From Luscinia megarhynchos (lineage: Eukaryota; Chordata; Aves; Passeriformes; Turdidae): a DNA stretch of 64,000 nucleotides. The stretch is from contig CM067568.1 of assembly GCA_034336665.1 (NCBI GenBank), positions 13,053,983 to 13,117,982 on the forward strand, in the 5' to 3' direction. The notes under the pieces were generated by a model. That model was not told where the DNA came from, searched no databases, and was given only the letters and a program-made list of their open reading frames with translations. Position numbers and translations under genes: made by a program. Position 1 is the first letter of the stretch; each line of letters opens with the position of its first letter. This document shows, piece by piece, positions 38,691-51,480 of this stretch.

Positions 38691-39116
38691 TTTGCACTGA
38701 AGAGCAGCTCCACCACAAGTGCTTTTGCTCTGCTTTCATTGTTTCTCAGCTACATCCACATTACCCAAGTACCAATTATCAGGTGCACTCTGGAAGTGGT
38801 ACCAGCCAGTTTTAGATACAGCATTTATATGTCAGATGCCATGTAGCCTCTCCACAGCCAAAGACTATTGGTTGGCCTTGGAAGCTCACCTTCCAGGCAA
38901 AGTGACACTGTTCCCTAGAGAGCTGAGTCAAGAAGGCAACAATGGCATAGCCTGCAGACTTGCTTAGGAATGGATGATGGACAAGTTACCCATTCCCACA
39001 TGCAGAAATGATGCCAGCCTTAAAGTATTTCTCACACAGGAAGTTATTAATGTGCCCATGTAAAAGCAATGCACAAGGTGTGTGCCTCAGCAGCCTCACT
39101 GTCTTGTTCCTGTGTG

Positions 39117-39154
39117 TCTTGTCTGTGATACACAGTCTTGTCTGTGATACACAG
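39117..39154 (+). repeat. Direct tandem duplication, 19 bases x 2
   Basis: Two perfect adjacent copies of tcttgtctgtgatacacag, in intergenic DNA. Confidence 0.95.
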
Positions 39155-42100
39155 ACCAAATGCCACAGTTGCCCTGACAGTTTTTGGGAGATAAAACGAT
39201 GATAAAAACTGTATTTTCACTTAATAAAACTATATGTTGTAAAACCCCCCACAATTTATTAAATAACATTCTAATGAAAATTTAAATTGCATACCAAAGA
39301 CAGAATCAATGAAAGAATTTGGTCAAATATTTGGAGAGAGTAAGTGCTGTACTCACTATGCTGATAGTCAAACATCCCAAAAGAACTGACATACAGCATA
39401 TGCAAAGACCAAATCAGCTTGTGTAACTAACAATATTGACACTGGTATTAATGGGATATATGACAAACTGTCACTGGTAGATGCTTTTTTAAACAATATC
39501 CAGGATACAAGGAAGCTTCAAGTATACCTAGATCAAAAGAACATGTAACAAAGGTTAACAAATGTGTTGTGGTGACTTTAACACATGGGAAGTAAAAAAC
39601 AAAACAAAACCAAAACACACAAAACTCAAAAACCAAACACCCCCCATCAAAACAAAAAACCAGAATAAGTAAAAGCAAAATTTCCTTCATTTTCTTTTCT
39701 CAGCAGAAAAAGCATGTATATGCCTTCCAAATTTAACAGGTGAATGCCTTGGGCTACTGAACTGCTGCTTGCCTTTAACTAACTGGAAGGAATAAACTTG
39801 ATGTCTATTGTTAGAGTATCCTTTTTGTAAATGACAAATTGTTAGTAGGAGCACAGGGATTGTTAAAGGACAAATGTGTTTCCTGTGACAATAGGAAGAC
39901 GGAGCATATCCTACCAAGGACAAAAACCTCTTCACAGAATCCATGCCATGTATCAGAACATGGTAAAAAACCCACACCCACTTTGTGCAGTGTGGAAATT
40001 CCCAGAATTTCATTCACTGGGGTGTGGACTGCAACACAAAGCTTGGATTTGAAAGTAGACTAACTCAGACTATGCAGGAAATTAAAATCATGCAACTACA
40101 TCTACAACTCCAGTATGAGGCTGCTCTTAGCATAGCTGCTAGATTCAGTGATGTTTGAATTAAAGATAAAACAGCTTTTATCTTGTTATATTTGTATTTC
40201 TCTTCTTATATTTTCTTAAAGAAATCATGTTAAATATACTGAGAAACTAAGCCTAAACAGAGTAAACACTAAAAAATCTACCAATCCTCAGCTAATCAAT
40301 ACACTGATAGCCTCAAGGTGACCTCTGTATATTTAAAGGCAACAAGTTTCAAAAGCTAATTTTGCAACAACTGGTAATTTGTATCAAAATTGCAGCCAGA
40401 GTTTTTTCAGTATCTGTAAACCCTTTTTTTTCCTCTGAAAACCAGCAGAGGGAGACAGGTTCTGTTTCACTCTGAAAGAAAACAGAAGATTGTATTACTT
40501 CAAAAATGACACCTTCTGAAAATTCACTGTAATTCCTTACCTTAGACTTGCAATGCCTTTGCTTGGTCATTTTGAACTCTATTATTAATATCCACTTTTT
40601 TTTTTTTTTTCTTTTGTGTTAATCCAAGCTTAAAAGGCTTTTGCTTACATCTGAAGATGTTTAGTCAACAGCATGTTCCTATTAATACTTCACTATGGAC
40701 TTCTCTCAGGGAGAAAGGGGATACAGTGTCAGTAATGACTGAAAGAAAAATTAGGCTGTGGTTTTGTTTTTGTTGTTTCACTGTCATGCAACAGCTTGCA
40801 TGTGTTTGCAGCATGTCTAAAGTCTGCATATGGCTCTCAAAATCTATGCAAAAATCTCAGCTGGCTTTACATATGAGTTACATATTTAAGGACTAAATAT
40901 AAGAAAAAAAGTTCTGTTCTAAAGTAAAAACCACAAGAAGAACTCCTGGTGGTTTCAAGTGTAAGTAAAATGCTCCCTTGGGTTAATTTCTTAGGACCCT
41001 GGTCTTGCTTCAGAAAATGGGAATTTAGACAAGCCAAAATATTACTACAGATCTTGGCACAGAAACATAGATATGTCTCATAAGACATAGCAGGGCATAC
41101 ATTTGAAATTAATAAAATATTTTTCATATTTACCCATAGTTTTGCAGGTAAGTTATGTCAAGAAGAGTTACTAGAACAGAGACCTGAACAGGAATAATAT
41201 TACACATCTGACTACTTGTTTTACTGTAAACAGTTTGTGATAATCTTTTTTTTATTTTAATAAAGTCCCTTTTTCAGATAGTTTATTTACACAGAGTAGA
41301 AACTATATGATGTTTGTTAGATAGAACATGTTCTAAGCAATATGCACAACTACTATAATTTTAAATAAATCTTAAATAAAATGAAGTTTCTGAATATTCC
41401 CAAAATAGAGTGGAAGCAGAAGAGCTAGAAAATGCCTGCAGAAAGTGTGTCAGTGCTGCAGTGTACTCAGGAGGTACCGTGGGATAGTTTTTAGTCTGTA
41501 TTGTGCTGTGCTAAGGGCTATTACCGTAAGAATGGTGCCAGAAAAACCTGTGTGAGAAACTGTGAGCAACAGGATGCACACCTGGAAATAGCAATCATTC
41601 CTGGGGCAAAGATAATTGAGGTAATTGGGAAGCCTGCTAGTATTTAAAATCACAATCACAACCAGTCATGCTTAATCAGACATCCAAAGGCAGAGGATGA
41701 TAAAACTGCATATTGAGTACTCACTTGGATTATCCCATATCAAGAAGTTCAAACAAACCAACAGCTCTACCAGTAGGAGTCCTAAACAGGAGAGAGACTT
41801 TCACAGGCTAAGAAAGGGGTTATAAGGTCTTCTTCCCAGCTGCCCATATTCCTGTAGCTCCATGAAAGATCCAAGCCCTTCTCAACAAAATCTGGTTTCT
41901 CCTTTCTTGTATAAGCTAATTTCATGAAGCTTTTTGTAGCTACCCTATGTTCTTCAGTAACAAAACTTCACAGTTCTTTAAGCCTTGCAAGCCCATGGCA
42001 ATATACTACTACTAAAAAAGTATTGAACAATTCCTAATGTCATGCTTTTAATTGTAGTCACCCAGTGTATATTTGTAAAAAGGAATTATCCTATCAAGTA

Positions 42101-43154
42101 CATTCACTGAAGTGTTTTCATATCCCTGTCCAAGTCTAAATCTCTCATGGCTCTGGCCCTTAATCCTTGTATTTTGGTATACAATTTTTTTTAGTTTTCA
42201 TAGGGAAATAAAGTACACAACGTGTTCCTCAGAAGACATTTGTAAAATCAGTTTTCAGGTTAAGGGTCAATGATCCAAATTCTGGAAGCAGCAGAATTAT
42301 TTTTAAATGCCTTAAATCCTTGCCAATATTCTTTAGTTGGTAAATAGGCATCTTCTACTTAGGGGTGACAGTTATGTAACAGTAGAGCACTGGCACATTA
42401 TTCAAAGGGATTTATTGCTTTCTTTTGCTGCTTGCATTCATGAGTAGAAAGACACCCATGCTTGAGGGACAAAACTGGCGAGAGCTTTAATGAAAATTCT
42501 CTCTGAGTTTGGTGGAAAACTTTTCAGATAGCATTGCTGTGGTTAGCCCTCAGAAAAAAAAAAGGAACCCAACAACATCAGAGGCAAACGACATTAATAC
42601 GTGTCACAACTCACTGAACAACTTACCACAGAGTTTGTGTGCATGGGAGGGAAAAAAGCAATATGTGGTCATGTGTGCACAGCTCACTGAGAAACTTCAA
42701 GGGTGGAGGGGACAACTGATTGACTTACCACACAGTTCTGGCCTTGTTACAAACCCCATCTTTGTGGATACACCATCCAACAGAACAATTCCACCAAACA
42801 TAGCAGGAACTCCATCTGGACTGAGCTGGTGCACCCAAGTGTGGCTGTGCAGACCCTTCTGATCTTCTAGGGTGCCAGAGAAATCAGCCCTCAGATCACC
42901 TTCTTGGGCTCCACAGTCATCCTCCTGCAATGAAGCAGTGACACATCAGGCCATGGAGAAATACAGCCCTTGTCCTAAGAACACAGGCAGTACTCAAGCA
43001 TTTGGAAATATTAAGGGTTAAGCCTTAAAAAGTAATGGCCCTTTGCTTGAGATATATACTGAAGAGTAGCTGAAGGATGTGGAAGAGGATATGGATAAGG
43101 AAATGACACCACAGTATTGGCTAATTCTGCTATGATACCAGACCTTCAAACAAG

Positions 43155-43312
43155 AACCTTCAAACTTCAAGCTGAAAGAGAGTAGGTTTAGATTAGGCAT
43201 TAGGAAAGAAAATCTTTACTGTGAGGGAGGTGAGGCACTGGTGCAGGCTGCCCAAAGAAGCTGTGGATGTCCTATCCCTGGAAATACTTAAGGCCAGGTG
43301 GGATAGAACTCT
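43155..43312 (+). mobile_element. CR1 LINE 3'-region fragment
   Basis: It contains gaaagagagtaggtttagat, then ctttactgtgagggaggtga, ggcactggtgcaggctgccc and gaagctgtggatgtcctatc. This is the CR1 segment shortly before the 3' tail, on the plus strand. The terminal tail is missing. Confidence 0.88.
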
Positions 43313-44547
43313 GTATTAAGATTATGTGGGAGGGGGGTGAAAGTACAGAGAGGTCTAACAACTATCTCTTAGAAACCTCTAAATCAAATCAGTTTTAGCT
43401 ACCTTGTTTTAACTAAATCCCAGGCCTTTCAGAAAAAAAAATATTAAATTGTATATATATATATATCACCTGCAAATATTACTTCTACTGGAATACTGCA
43501 TAGTCTTTTGGGAGAGAAGAAAATCATTAACCAAGTCAGGAATCACATCATCAAGCATGATCTTGGTTTGGCATTTAAATGAATTGAAGTTGTGCTATTT
43601 TTTCACTAAAGAATAGCATAAAAAGAACAAAATTATCTTTGCTGTATTCCACTAAAACCAGTGGATGGATCCTGTTGCAATGTTTTGGTATCTCCAAATG
43701 TTCCTGGCTGAATACTTAACTCATGGAAGCTACATATTAAACACCACACTGATGAAAAGTTACATCCTCCAGCTATTTATTCATTCTCTGTTAGCAAGGG
43801 CATCCTGTTCTCATTAGTCTCACATCATTAGAAACTAGTCCAGCTCCTGGTCATTAGGTTATTATATAAAATGCCCACCTCCCATGTAATATTAAAAATC
43901 CTTAAAAATCCACAAGGTTTAAGTCAGAAAAGTCAGATTTTTTCTAAAACCTGGTAGTCTTTGGGAGATTTAAAACCTCAATAAAGATTAATTACATTTT
44001 CCTGAAGCAGCAGAGAATACACTGATCATCCCCATCCCTGACCTCTCTCTTAGGTTGAGAGATACTTAAGAGATAAGGACAGACAGAAATATACTTTTTT
44101 CAAACCTGAGAATATATGAAACATTCCCAGCCTTTTAGAGATTTCCCTGGATATTTCTGAAGATGCACACAACTTTCACTAAAGGGGGAAAGTACAGACT
44201 GGAAAGCAGATAGGGTTGGGTTTTGGGTTTTTTTTGTTTGTTTGTTTGTTTTTTAAATAAACTGATTGCTAATCACAAATCCTACAATTTGGAATAATCA
44301 GGCTAAAAATCCTATTCTCAATGACACCACTTCTACATCCTTATTTTTCTCACACCACAGTTTCATGAACTCTGCAGCCACTGCACAGTTTTCTAAGGAA
44401 AAGGACAGATAGCCTGACAGCTGTAGAGGGCTTACACTGACAGCATTTAAAGAATCCTTCTTTAATCTGATTTTGGTGGAAATTAAGCTTTACTCATGTT
44501 CTGTTTGCACTGGAATTAACAGGGTTGATCTCGAGGATGACTAAAAC

Positions 44548-44772
44548 GGAAGGGAAGGGAAGGGAAGGGAAGGGAAGGGAAGGGAAGGGAAGGGAAGGGA
44601 AGGGAAGGGAAGGGAAGGGAAGGGAAGGGAAGGGAAGGGAAGGGAAGGGAAGGGAAGGGAAGGGAAGGGAAGGGAAGGGAAGGGAAGGGAAGGGAAGGGA
44701 AGGGGAAGGGAAGGGAAGGGAAGGGAAGGGAAGGGAAGGGAAGGGAAGGGAAGGGAAGGGAAGGGAAGGGGA
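44548..44772 (+). repeat. (GGGAA)n pentanucleotide microsatellite, about 45 copies
   Basis: An uninterrupted purine tract of 225 bases is made of GGGAA units, with a single phase break (an extra G) at about 44702-44706. The complementary strand is pure pyrimidine. The repeat stays open in several frames on both strands and produces spurious low-complexity ORFs. Confidence 0.99.
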
Positions 44773-47700
44773 CTGTTTCTGTGACAGTTATCACAATACA
44801 GTTTGTTAAGATTCCATCCAACCCCTAAATAAAGGGGATTTCCAGCAAGCCCTAGAGTATTTTCAGCCACTAAAAATCAGGCCACATGGTAGGATGTGGT
44901 TAATACCAGAGCTGGAGTATCCAGCTTACCACAGGCTCTACCATAATTATGAGATTATTTCCAGAACGTCCCTTTTAACATTAAGTTACTTTAGAAATAC
45001 TAATAATGTTTTAGTTTCTTTTCAGATATCAAAATTCAGAGAATTCACTAACCTTTTGGAGTAAATTAATAACATTCTTCCACTGCTGCCCTTTTTTCCC
45101 TTTCTCAAATAAGCATATAGTTTAAGGAAACTCAAATAAGCCTGATAGATAATGTCACCATCTACAGTTTCAGTGACCCAGCCCAAATTGTTTAGGGTGA
45201 GAACAGACTGCGACCCTGGAAACCACAAATTTAAAATTAAGGAACAGATACTGTGTTAGGCTCTCAGGTAAGTGCACACATGGAGATTAGAGAGGACTAA
45301 TAGAGCATGACTGGCACCTTTGCAAAGACAGGACTTTAAAGATAAATGCACTGCCTGCCTAATGGCAAAAGGCAGACAGATGTGATGACAGAGGTAAAGC
45401 TTGTATTGAAAGCTTTTTTTTTTTTTAAACCCATGTTTAAACTGGATATCCATCTGTGATCATTAAGCACTGGAAATGAATGTTTTGGGCTGTTGTAGTA
45501 AGGCAGGATTTACAAGAATATGACACCAATGTCTTCACTTGCTTTGAAAACTCTGAAATCGTTCAATAACTGCACTGCTGTCTACTACTCTCCAATAGTG
45601 GTACACAAATCAGAATATTTTGATGCAAGGCATCAGTTCTTGCCCCAGTTTTAAGTCCAATGGAGGGACCCAGTGACTGTAGTTGTTCATGTGAAGGGGG
45701 TTTTGCTTTGACCAAATAATAAAACCTTAAGGCTCTGAGTATCTAAGAAAAATCTGTGCAGTCCTTCAGTGGGTAAAATCCCTTAAAACTCTCAGAAAAT
45801 GGTATCAGTTTAAAAATAACACGGGAGGAGTATTTGTTTCCATCTGTGCAAGTAAAGCAATCCATTCAACATGGAGACCATATGATTTGTTGGGTAGGCT
45901 GGGGAAGGATGACTCCTGAGGAGGACTTGCAGAGTGTCCCTGTGCTCCTTTGGACAAGAAGTTTTGGGGAAGAGGCTTAGATGGAGAGATGAAAAGGAAC
46001 TTTCAGCTCCCTTGTAGTAAGACAACTGAGCCTGCCCTATTTCTAAAATGCAATTATACACCTACAGTCTGAGGCTCATAGAAAGAGTCTGATAACACTT
46101 TTACAACAAGGAACAATTGCAGAGCACTTCCAGATAGCCTGATAAAAGCTTTTACCTCATATATTACAGTTTTATTGGAGGAGGAAATAAAATATGGAAG
46201 GATATGGGAATGAGGCCAGGAGATAACATCAGCAAAGAAAATAAGGTCCTGAAGAGCTGTTGTTGTCCTGATCGATTTTATAACTCAGTCTGTCCCTCAG
46301 ACATTTCCATCTCCACTACATTCCACAACGGTAAACACTGCAGCAATTGCAGCAAATACCATAAAGAAAGGCAGCATTAGGTACCTTTAACCCAATGTCA
46401 AGCTAACCGTCGAGGAAGTTCTGAGGTTCACAAGGCAGTTTTTCTGCTTCCAAGTTGTTCCAACAGGCTTGAATTTTTGCTGTTTTTTTATTTCCATTGT
46501 GGCTGCTATTCCACAATCTGGAAAAACTTCTCTGCTTCACAATCTATGGAACACTCGGCTTAATATTTCTCTATTTCACAGAGCAGGTATGAACACTAAC
46601 CAACATAAAATATTTCATATTAAAACTGCCTTTAAGAAAGAGTCTCTGAATAATTATAATGTGATGGTCATTTAGTTGCACAATAGATTTGATGCTGGGC
46701 TTCCAAAATTATTTCAAAGGTATTTCATTCCTGCTCCTGCAAAACATAATCTTAAGACTATTATTTGCAGGATAATGTGGCAGTCTTATTTTTTCTTCCT
46801 CCACAAGGTTTTCTGTTCCCTTTGTTTTAAACTGTCATTTCCCTGCTTCCCCCCCACTGACCTATACCATGAGTTGATAAGGTCAACTACACAACTTTTC
46901 ATCCAAATTAGATACATTCAGTAAAATAACTAATAAAGATACAAAAGTGAGTGTCTATATAGAGTCAATCTTTTGAAATAAAATTCAAGCTATGCAACAA
47001 ATATTATCCTGATCTGAGATACTCCAGGATACATAATTTCTTTCGAAAGAGCTTGCATTATGATTTATTTCCATTCCTCTGCAACAGGGGAGAAGCCTGT
47101 GTTTCAAGTTTCTAACACACAGCTTTGCACAGGCAAGAAAATTACAAACAATGCTCTTTCAAATGTTTTCACCCAGCCTTATTTTTGTGTGTACTTTAGG
47201 ATGTGAGGAAAAATGATTGGCAAAGCTGCATTAAACATATACGAATTAACAAAGAATAAAGATCAGTGGTTGATAAAGTACAAAGGGTGACAGAAGCAGA
47301 GTGAAACAACTTTTAATCTGCTTTTATGTTCAACTAGGGTTTATGCAGGTCAATGCAAACCTTGCAAATACCCCTCTGGCACATCGTTTGCAGAAATCTC
47401 TTTAAAATTTCACGAAAGAAAGGAAAAGTTGGGATGATGTCCCTTTCTGTAACAAAGTCTCTACTTGCCACAGATTATTTACACATCTTGCTCATAATAC
47501 TACTTCTGAAGAGAAAGTGTTTCATCTCTGAGATAGACAAAAATGTTTCCTGATGGCCAGGGTCCAAAACAACACAGGATGGAGCAGAGTTTGCAACCAT
47601 ATCCTCCTATTCTTGTAACATTCAAATTTCCTCAGCAAGTTTTTCAGGAATAAGATAATGCTAGGGTCCAACAGGGACACCAACAATACTTATTACTAAA

Positions 47701-50700
47701 GACTGCTCTTTTTTTCAGTGTGAGAAACAAAACCACACCCAGTCCATAACTCATTGTTCCAATGAGCACATGGATATATTTTGGGTGTTTTGTTTTCAGT
47801 TTCCAAAACTGTCAATATTGTCAGTGCTGCTCTACAGATGCCCACAAACATGCATGTTTCATTTCAGCACAATGGGATGAAACACTGGACAAAAGGGTGC
47901 ATCACGCTGGGGAGAGTCTGGAAAGGCTGGGAAAATGGCTTCCAGACCAAAATACTCTGGATACCCTCTGACTCAAAGATTCAGTCTTCAGCACATTCCC
48001 CATGGAAGCGCAGCAGGCGAAAATGACTTGGACAGGGAGGGGACTGGGGAGTGACAGCCACCTCTCCTCAAACAGCTCTGTGGGGCAGAAGAATGAAAGG
48101 TCATGAATCCTGGTTTAAATCCTCCATTTTCTTCTTTTACTGAGGGTGCACATTTAAAAACCTAAAGGGAAAGGCAGACTTTTGGCTTGTACAATTCATG
48201 ACAACACAAGGCAATAGCAGCTTTCATAGTTTTCATCCACAGTCCTTAAAGAGTAGAACTGTACCTTTCACAACATACATAGGAAAGGGAAAACTCTGCC
48301 CTGAACTTTAATCTCTTGAAGATACATCAGATTCTACCTCATCTTTCCCCACAAAGCAGTTAATAAGCTTATACTTTAACTTTGATTTTCAATCCAGCCC
48401 AAAAGGTGGGATAACTCTTCTCAGAGCAGAAGAGAGTTGAGAAATTGCAGCATGCAGTACCAAGGAAAGACAGGCACCAATGTTCAGCATGTACAACAGA
48501 ATCTGCCACAGGATCTCATTGCTTTTCTCTTGTTATGAAAAACAGTAACCATTTCTCTTTACTTCCAGCATGCCACCCTTCACGGGAAGAGACCTGCATG
48601 TTATACTTACCATACAGATGTACAATGGAGTTTATGCTGCAATGTAACAATTCCTTTCATTACATTCTATTATTTTCCTAGAAATTCCATTATTCCTAGC
48701 ACTTGCTATTTTGATTTCCACTATGCATTGCAATAATGATAGCATAGAACCTTCTTATTGCACATCCACAATCTGAGCAAAAAGAGAAATAGACTTAAAA
48801 AGCCAAGGCTGCCTTTTCTTCAAGGCAAGTCAGTTTACATTACTGACATATCATTTACTGTTTCACCACCCAGCTACTGAATATCACGAGATACTCTGTA
48901 GGTATCTCAAGCAAAATGTTTTTTTCCATGTTGTTCCTCTAAGTAATTCCTTAATCCTAAATCATCAGCAAACTTTCTCACATCATTTTGTGCCCCCATT
49001 TGGGAATTTTATGATAACAATGAAGCACAGAGGCCAGGTATGAATTCCTAGAAAACCCCACTGCTGAATCCCCCTGCCATTAGTCCAAGATTAATAAAAA
49101 ATAATAGTAAATAAACATCCTCAAACCCCTAAACATCACAAGAATAAGTCCCCCCATGCTGACTGTCCCTTTTTGCCTACCCATAACTGGGTGATAATAA
49201 TGTGCACATAGTGATATGACAGACAAGATAATATAATTTTTAAATGATGATGTCATTTTAAAATGATGATATCACTTTAAAAGACAGGCATTTTTAAAAA
49301 TTACTACCACAATCTCATAAATATCTGGTGGATACTTAGCCTCTACCAAAAATTCAGATGTTACTTATCCGCTCTGTGATGAGAGGGCACTTATAAACTG
49401 CAGGTAAGTTGAACAAAAATGTAATAAAATACTGATTTGCTTGAGAAATCCAATGAAAACTGTATCAGGATTCAAGTGCTACATTCTCATTTGATAAGAC
49501 CTTCATATTATTTCTTGTTGCATGCGAGATTTGTGTGATATACATGCACTGTATGTCTGTTACCATAAGTCTTTTAGTTCTTCTTCTGAAAAATATTTCC
49601 ATTACTGGAAATGAGAAGCCAAAAAATTGCTGTGATGCACTTCCTGCTGCAACCACAGCAGTGCTCTATCTTTTACTTCCCACTTTTCTTGCTGTTTTAC
49701 TGTTATGCCATTTTTAATGCACCCTCTCTTCAGTTAAAAGTACCAAAATTGATAGTAATAGTTTAAATGTCTTACCTCCTCCTTACACAAGGTATCATTC
49801 CTCTTCTGCCTTCTTTTTGTGACTTTTCTATGTGGCTTCAAGCCTGAGATTATTCTTGTGTCCTGCACCAGTATTAATACTTTTCTATGCCTTCAGAACC
49901 GTTCTCCTTCAACTTTATTTCTAAATATATTATGGGTCTAACTCAGATCCATAATATATCTAGACCATAATATAGTTAGGACTCAGTTCTAACTCTTAAG
50001 TATTTTGGAGGGAACATCATGCCTGTTTCTCTGAACACATTTCCTTCTGTGTTTTCAAAGCAAAATTTTCAGGCACAATTTTCTCTGGCAAAGGCAGGTT
50101 TGGCCACAACCAATCGCCTCCTTATTTTCCAGGATGCACTTACCCAAAGGTTTTCCACCCTTCAGTGAAAGGAGTTTGCAGCCTGACATGAAATAACTAC
50201 ATGAGAATTTGGAATGAGAAAAATAAGTAGCACAGCCAACTAGGATATGGTACTTACCAGCTCGTGATTGAGAGAGGGTCAAAACAACCCTGAAACAATC
50301 AAAGCTATGATGGAAACTCTCCACTCCAGGCATCAACCTTGACAACACATGGAGCCTATGAGAAGAAAACAGAAATTAGCCCCTTTCAGGTGTTGTCTAT
50401 TTGTTTCTAAAGCTACAAAATCATAGAATAAAAATTCCAGGCTCTTTAGGTACTGAAAGGTGCTCTAAGATCTCTGTGGAGCCTTCACTTTTCCAGACAG
50501 AACAATCCCAGCCATTTTAGAGGGGACAGCTAGCTGGAAAACAGCTGCAGCTTCAGGAAAACCAACTCACCCTCTGCCCAGATGTGCTGCACTGGTCATG
50601 AACACATGTGCACGACATCAACCCTTTGCACACCTGCACTGCAGTGGCCATATGTGCTTGTTGAAAATGACATAAATTTTCTAGTTAATTTTTAATTAAA

Positions 50701-50828
50701 TGTTTTAATCAGTCATAATCAGTATATTAATTATAAGCGGCGTGCTAGTCTTAAATCACTTTTAGCCAGCACATGACCCTGATATGCTTCATTGAAGAAG
50801 GTCTGGGAGAGAGTAATGGATTGATGAA

Positions 50829-51005
50829 ATTGGAATCACAGAATCACAAAATAAGCTGAGTTGGAAGGGATGCAGGATGCAAGGATGCAGGAGTCCAACT
50901 CCTGCACAGCACCAACCCCAGGAGTCACACCAGTGTGCCTTGAGCATTGTCCAAATGCTTCTTGAACTCTGCCAGGCTCAGTGCTGTGACCAGAACAGAA
51001 TTTAT
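50829..51005 (-). mobile_element. CR1 LINE 3' fragment
   Basis: It starts with the antisense tail tggaatcacagaatcacaaa and gttggaagggatgcagg. It continues with ccaaatgcttcttgaactct and gccaggctcagtgctgtgac, typical of antisense CR1. A small internal duplication (gatgcaggatgcaaggatgcagg) interrupts it near 50870-50892. Confidence 0.82.
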
Positions 51006-51189
51006 AGACTACATAGATGTTTTGGAGAAATCAGAGCATAAAGAAAAAGCTAACAAAGACTCAGTATATATGTGTTGGAAAGTCCCTAATGGAGGAAAAA
51101 GATACTAAAAAGACTAAAAATATGGATTAATTAGCATGAACAGCAAGAAATCAATACCCAGTAGAGGACAGAATACTAATTAAGGATTT

Positions 51190-51480
51190 GTCCTGCTGAA
51201 CACAAGGCACAGGAGTTCCATTCTCCTGTCCATGCCTCACCCACTTGGATACAGCAGGGGGCTGTGTCACAAGCCTTGCTAAAGTCACAGTAAATGACTG
51301 TCACCGCTCTTCCCTTGTCCCATGAGGACACTCCCCTCCTCCAGGCAAGGCTCATGTTGGTCTCATCACAGCTTGTCCTCGAAGATGATGTCACCTCGTC
51401 CTTCTCGTGCCTCCGAGCCACCTCCTGGCAGCTGTCTGAGAGGGGCAGGTTCTCCCTGGACACTTGTGGGAAGGCTCAGG
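51190..51480 (-). mobile_element. CR1-like reverse-transcriptase ORF remnant
   Basis: On the minus strand, around 51257-51306, the translation contains AVTVIYCDFSKACDTAP. This is close to the CR1-family reverse-transcriptase motif (VIYLDFSKAFDTV). The surrounding sequence is degraded, with stops and frame changes. It sits next to the CR1 3' fragment at 50.8 kb but is not continuous with it. Confidence 0.65.

Noticed and set aside
44516..44870. Repetitive ORFs (Glu/Gly/Lys or Leu/Pro/Ser/Phe repeats) about 100 codons long
   Set aside because: They are the (GGGAA)n array read in different frames, not genes.
45022..45228. Minus-strand 68-codon ORF with an acceptor-like start at 45215
   Set aside because: The only possible donor is weak (AAAAG|GTTAGT) and its phase does not fit the candidate exon at 42.9 kb. 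I could not support it beyond chance.
47781..48026. Plus-strand 81-codon ORF with a possible upstream acceptor
   Set aside because: A second frame over the same bases is equally open, there is no donor or family resemblance, and NUCB2 starts only at 53 kb.
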